From: JAWLHA01 sp041690535
GTDB taxonomy: Bacteria > Pseudomonadota > Gammaproteobacteria > Thiohalomonadales > Thiohalomonadaceae
Assembly (NCBI GenBank): GCA_041690535.1
Contig: JAWLHA010000122.1
Span: forward strand, 1-6,593
Length of the DNA: 6,593 nucleotides
Direction of reading: 5' to 3'
Shown: in pieces, positions 6,541 through 6,593 of the stretch
Layout of the letters: the number at the start of each line of letters is the position of its first letter
Position numbering within the stretch: the first letter of the stretch is position 1
Translations under genes and position numbers: made by a program
The notes under the pieces: model-generated
Database searches by the model: none
What the model saw: only the letters and a program-made list of their open reading frames with translations
Told to the model about the DNA's origin: nothing

Positions 6541-6593
6541 AGCCTGGCGGTGACCTACTTTCGCATGGCAGCTGCCACACTATCATCGGCGCA
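6541..6593 (-). rRNA. rrf: 5S ribosomal RNA, 3' end only (cut by window edge)
   Basis: Read on the minus strand, the segment matches the 3' half of bacterial 5S rRNA: CGCCGATGATAGTGTGG, then CATGCGAAAGTAGG, then CACCGCCAGGCT. It closely follows the E. coli pattern CGCCGATGGTAGTGTGG ... CATGCGAGAGTAGG ... CTGCCAGGCAT. Roughly the last 53 nt of about 120 are present, and the 5' part lies beyond 6593. The exact mature 3' end is uncertain by a few bases. Its position before a strong terminator suggests it is the last gene of an rRNA operon entering from the right. Confidence 0.95.

Overview
The window looks like ordinary chromosome from a GC-rich gammaproteobacterium. The 3' end of a 5S rRNA gene at the right edge is of gammaproteobacterial type. 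The RND pump, the TudS/DUF1722 fusion and the two kinds of palindromic intergenic repeat fit that group. I cannot name the genus. No phage, transposase, CRISPR or integrase signal was seen.

Layout from left to right: (1) 1-235 is the gene-free 3' flank of a leftward operon and carries a short perfect hairpin repeat of the ATTCCC-N8-GGGAAT type. (2) 236-4359, minus strand, is a two-gene operon for an RND-type efflux system. The periplasmic adaptor is transcribed first, and its stop codon overlaps the start of the inner-membrane permease (TGATG), so the two are probably translationally coupled. No outer-membrane channel or regulator gene is present. (3) 4360-4678 is a divergent intergenic region. 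It holds a plausible sigma-70 promoter for the pump operon, a GC-rich inverted repeat just upstream of its -35 box, and a larger imperfect palindrome of about 71 bp that looks like a dispersed repeat. (4) 4679-5413, plus strand, encodes an uncharacterised lipoprotein. (5) 5463-6419, plus strand, encodes a DUF523 (TudS-like) domain fused to a DUF1722 (YbgA-like) domain, probably an iron-sulfur desulfidase. (6) 6495-6532 is a strong intrinsic terminator for an rRNA operon entering from the right on the minus strand. It may also stop the rightward tudS-like transcript. (7) About 6541-6593 is the 3' end of 5S rRNA, cut by the window edge.

The adaptor and permease work together as two parts of a tripartite pump that would need a TolC-like channel encoded elsewhere. 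The lipoprotein and the TudS-like gene are co-directional, 49 bp apart, and could share a transcript, but nothing in their sequences shows a common function. I see no convincing undescribed system. The points most worth a second look are the paired cysteines at the base of the adaptor hairpin, the loss of the TM10 lysine in the permease, the unknown lipoprotein, and the repeat and operator-like palindromes.
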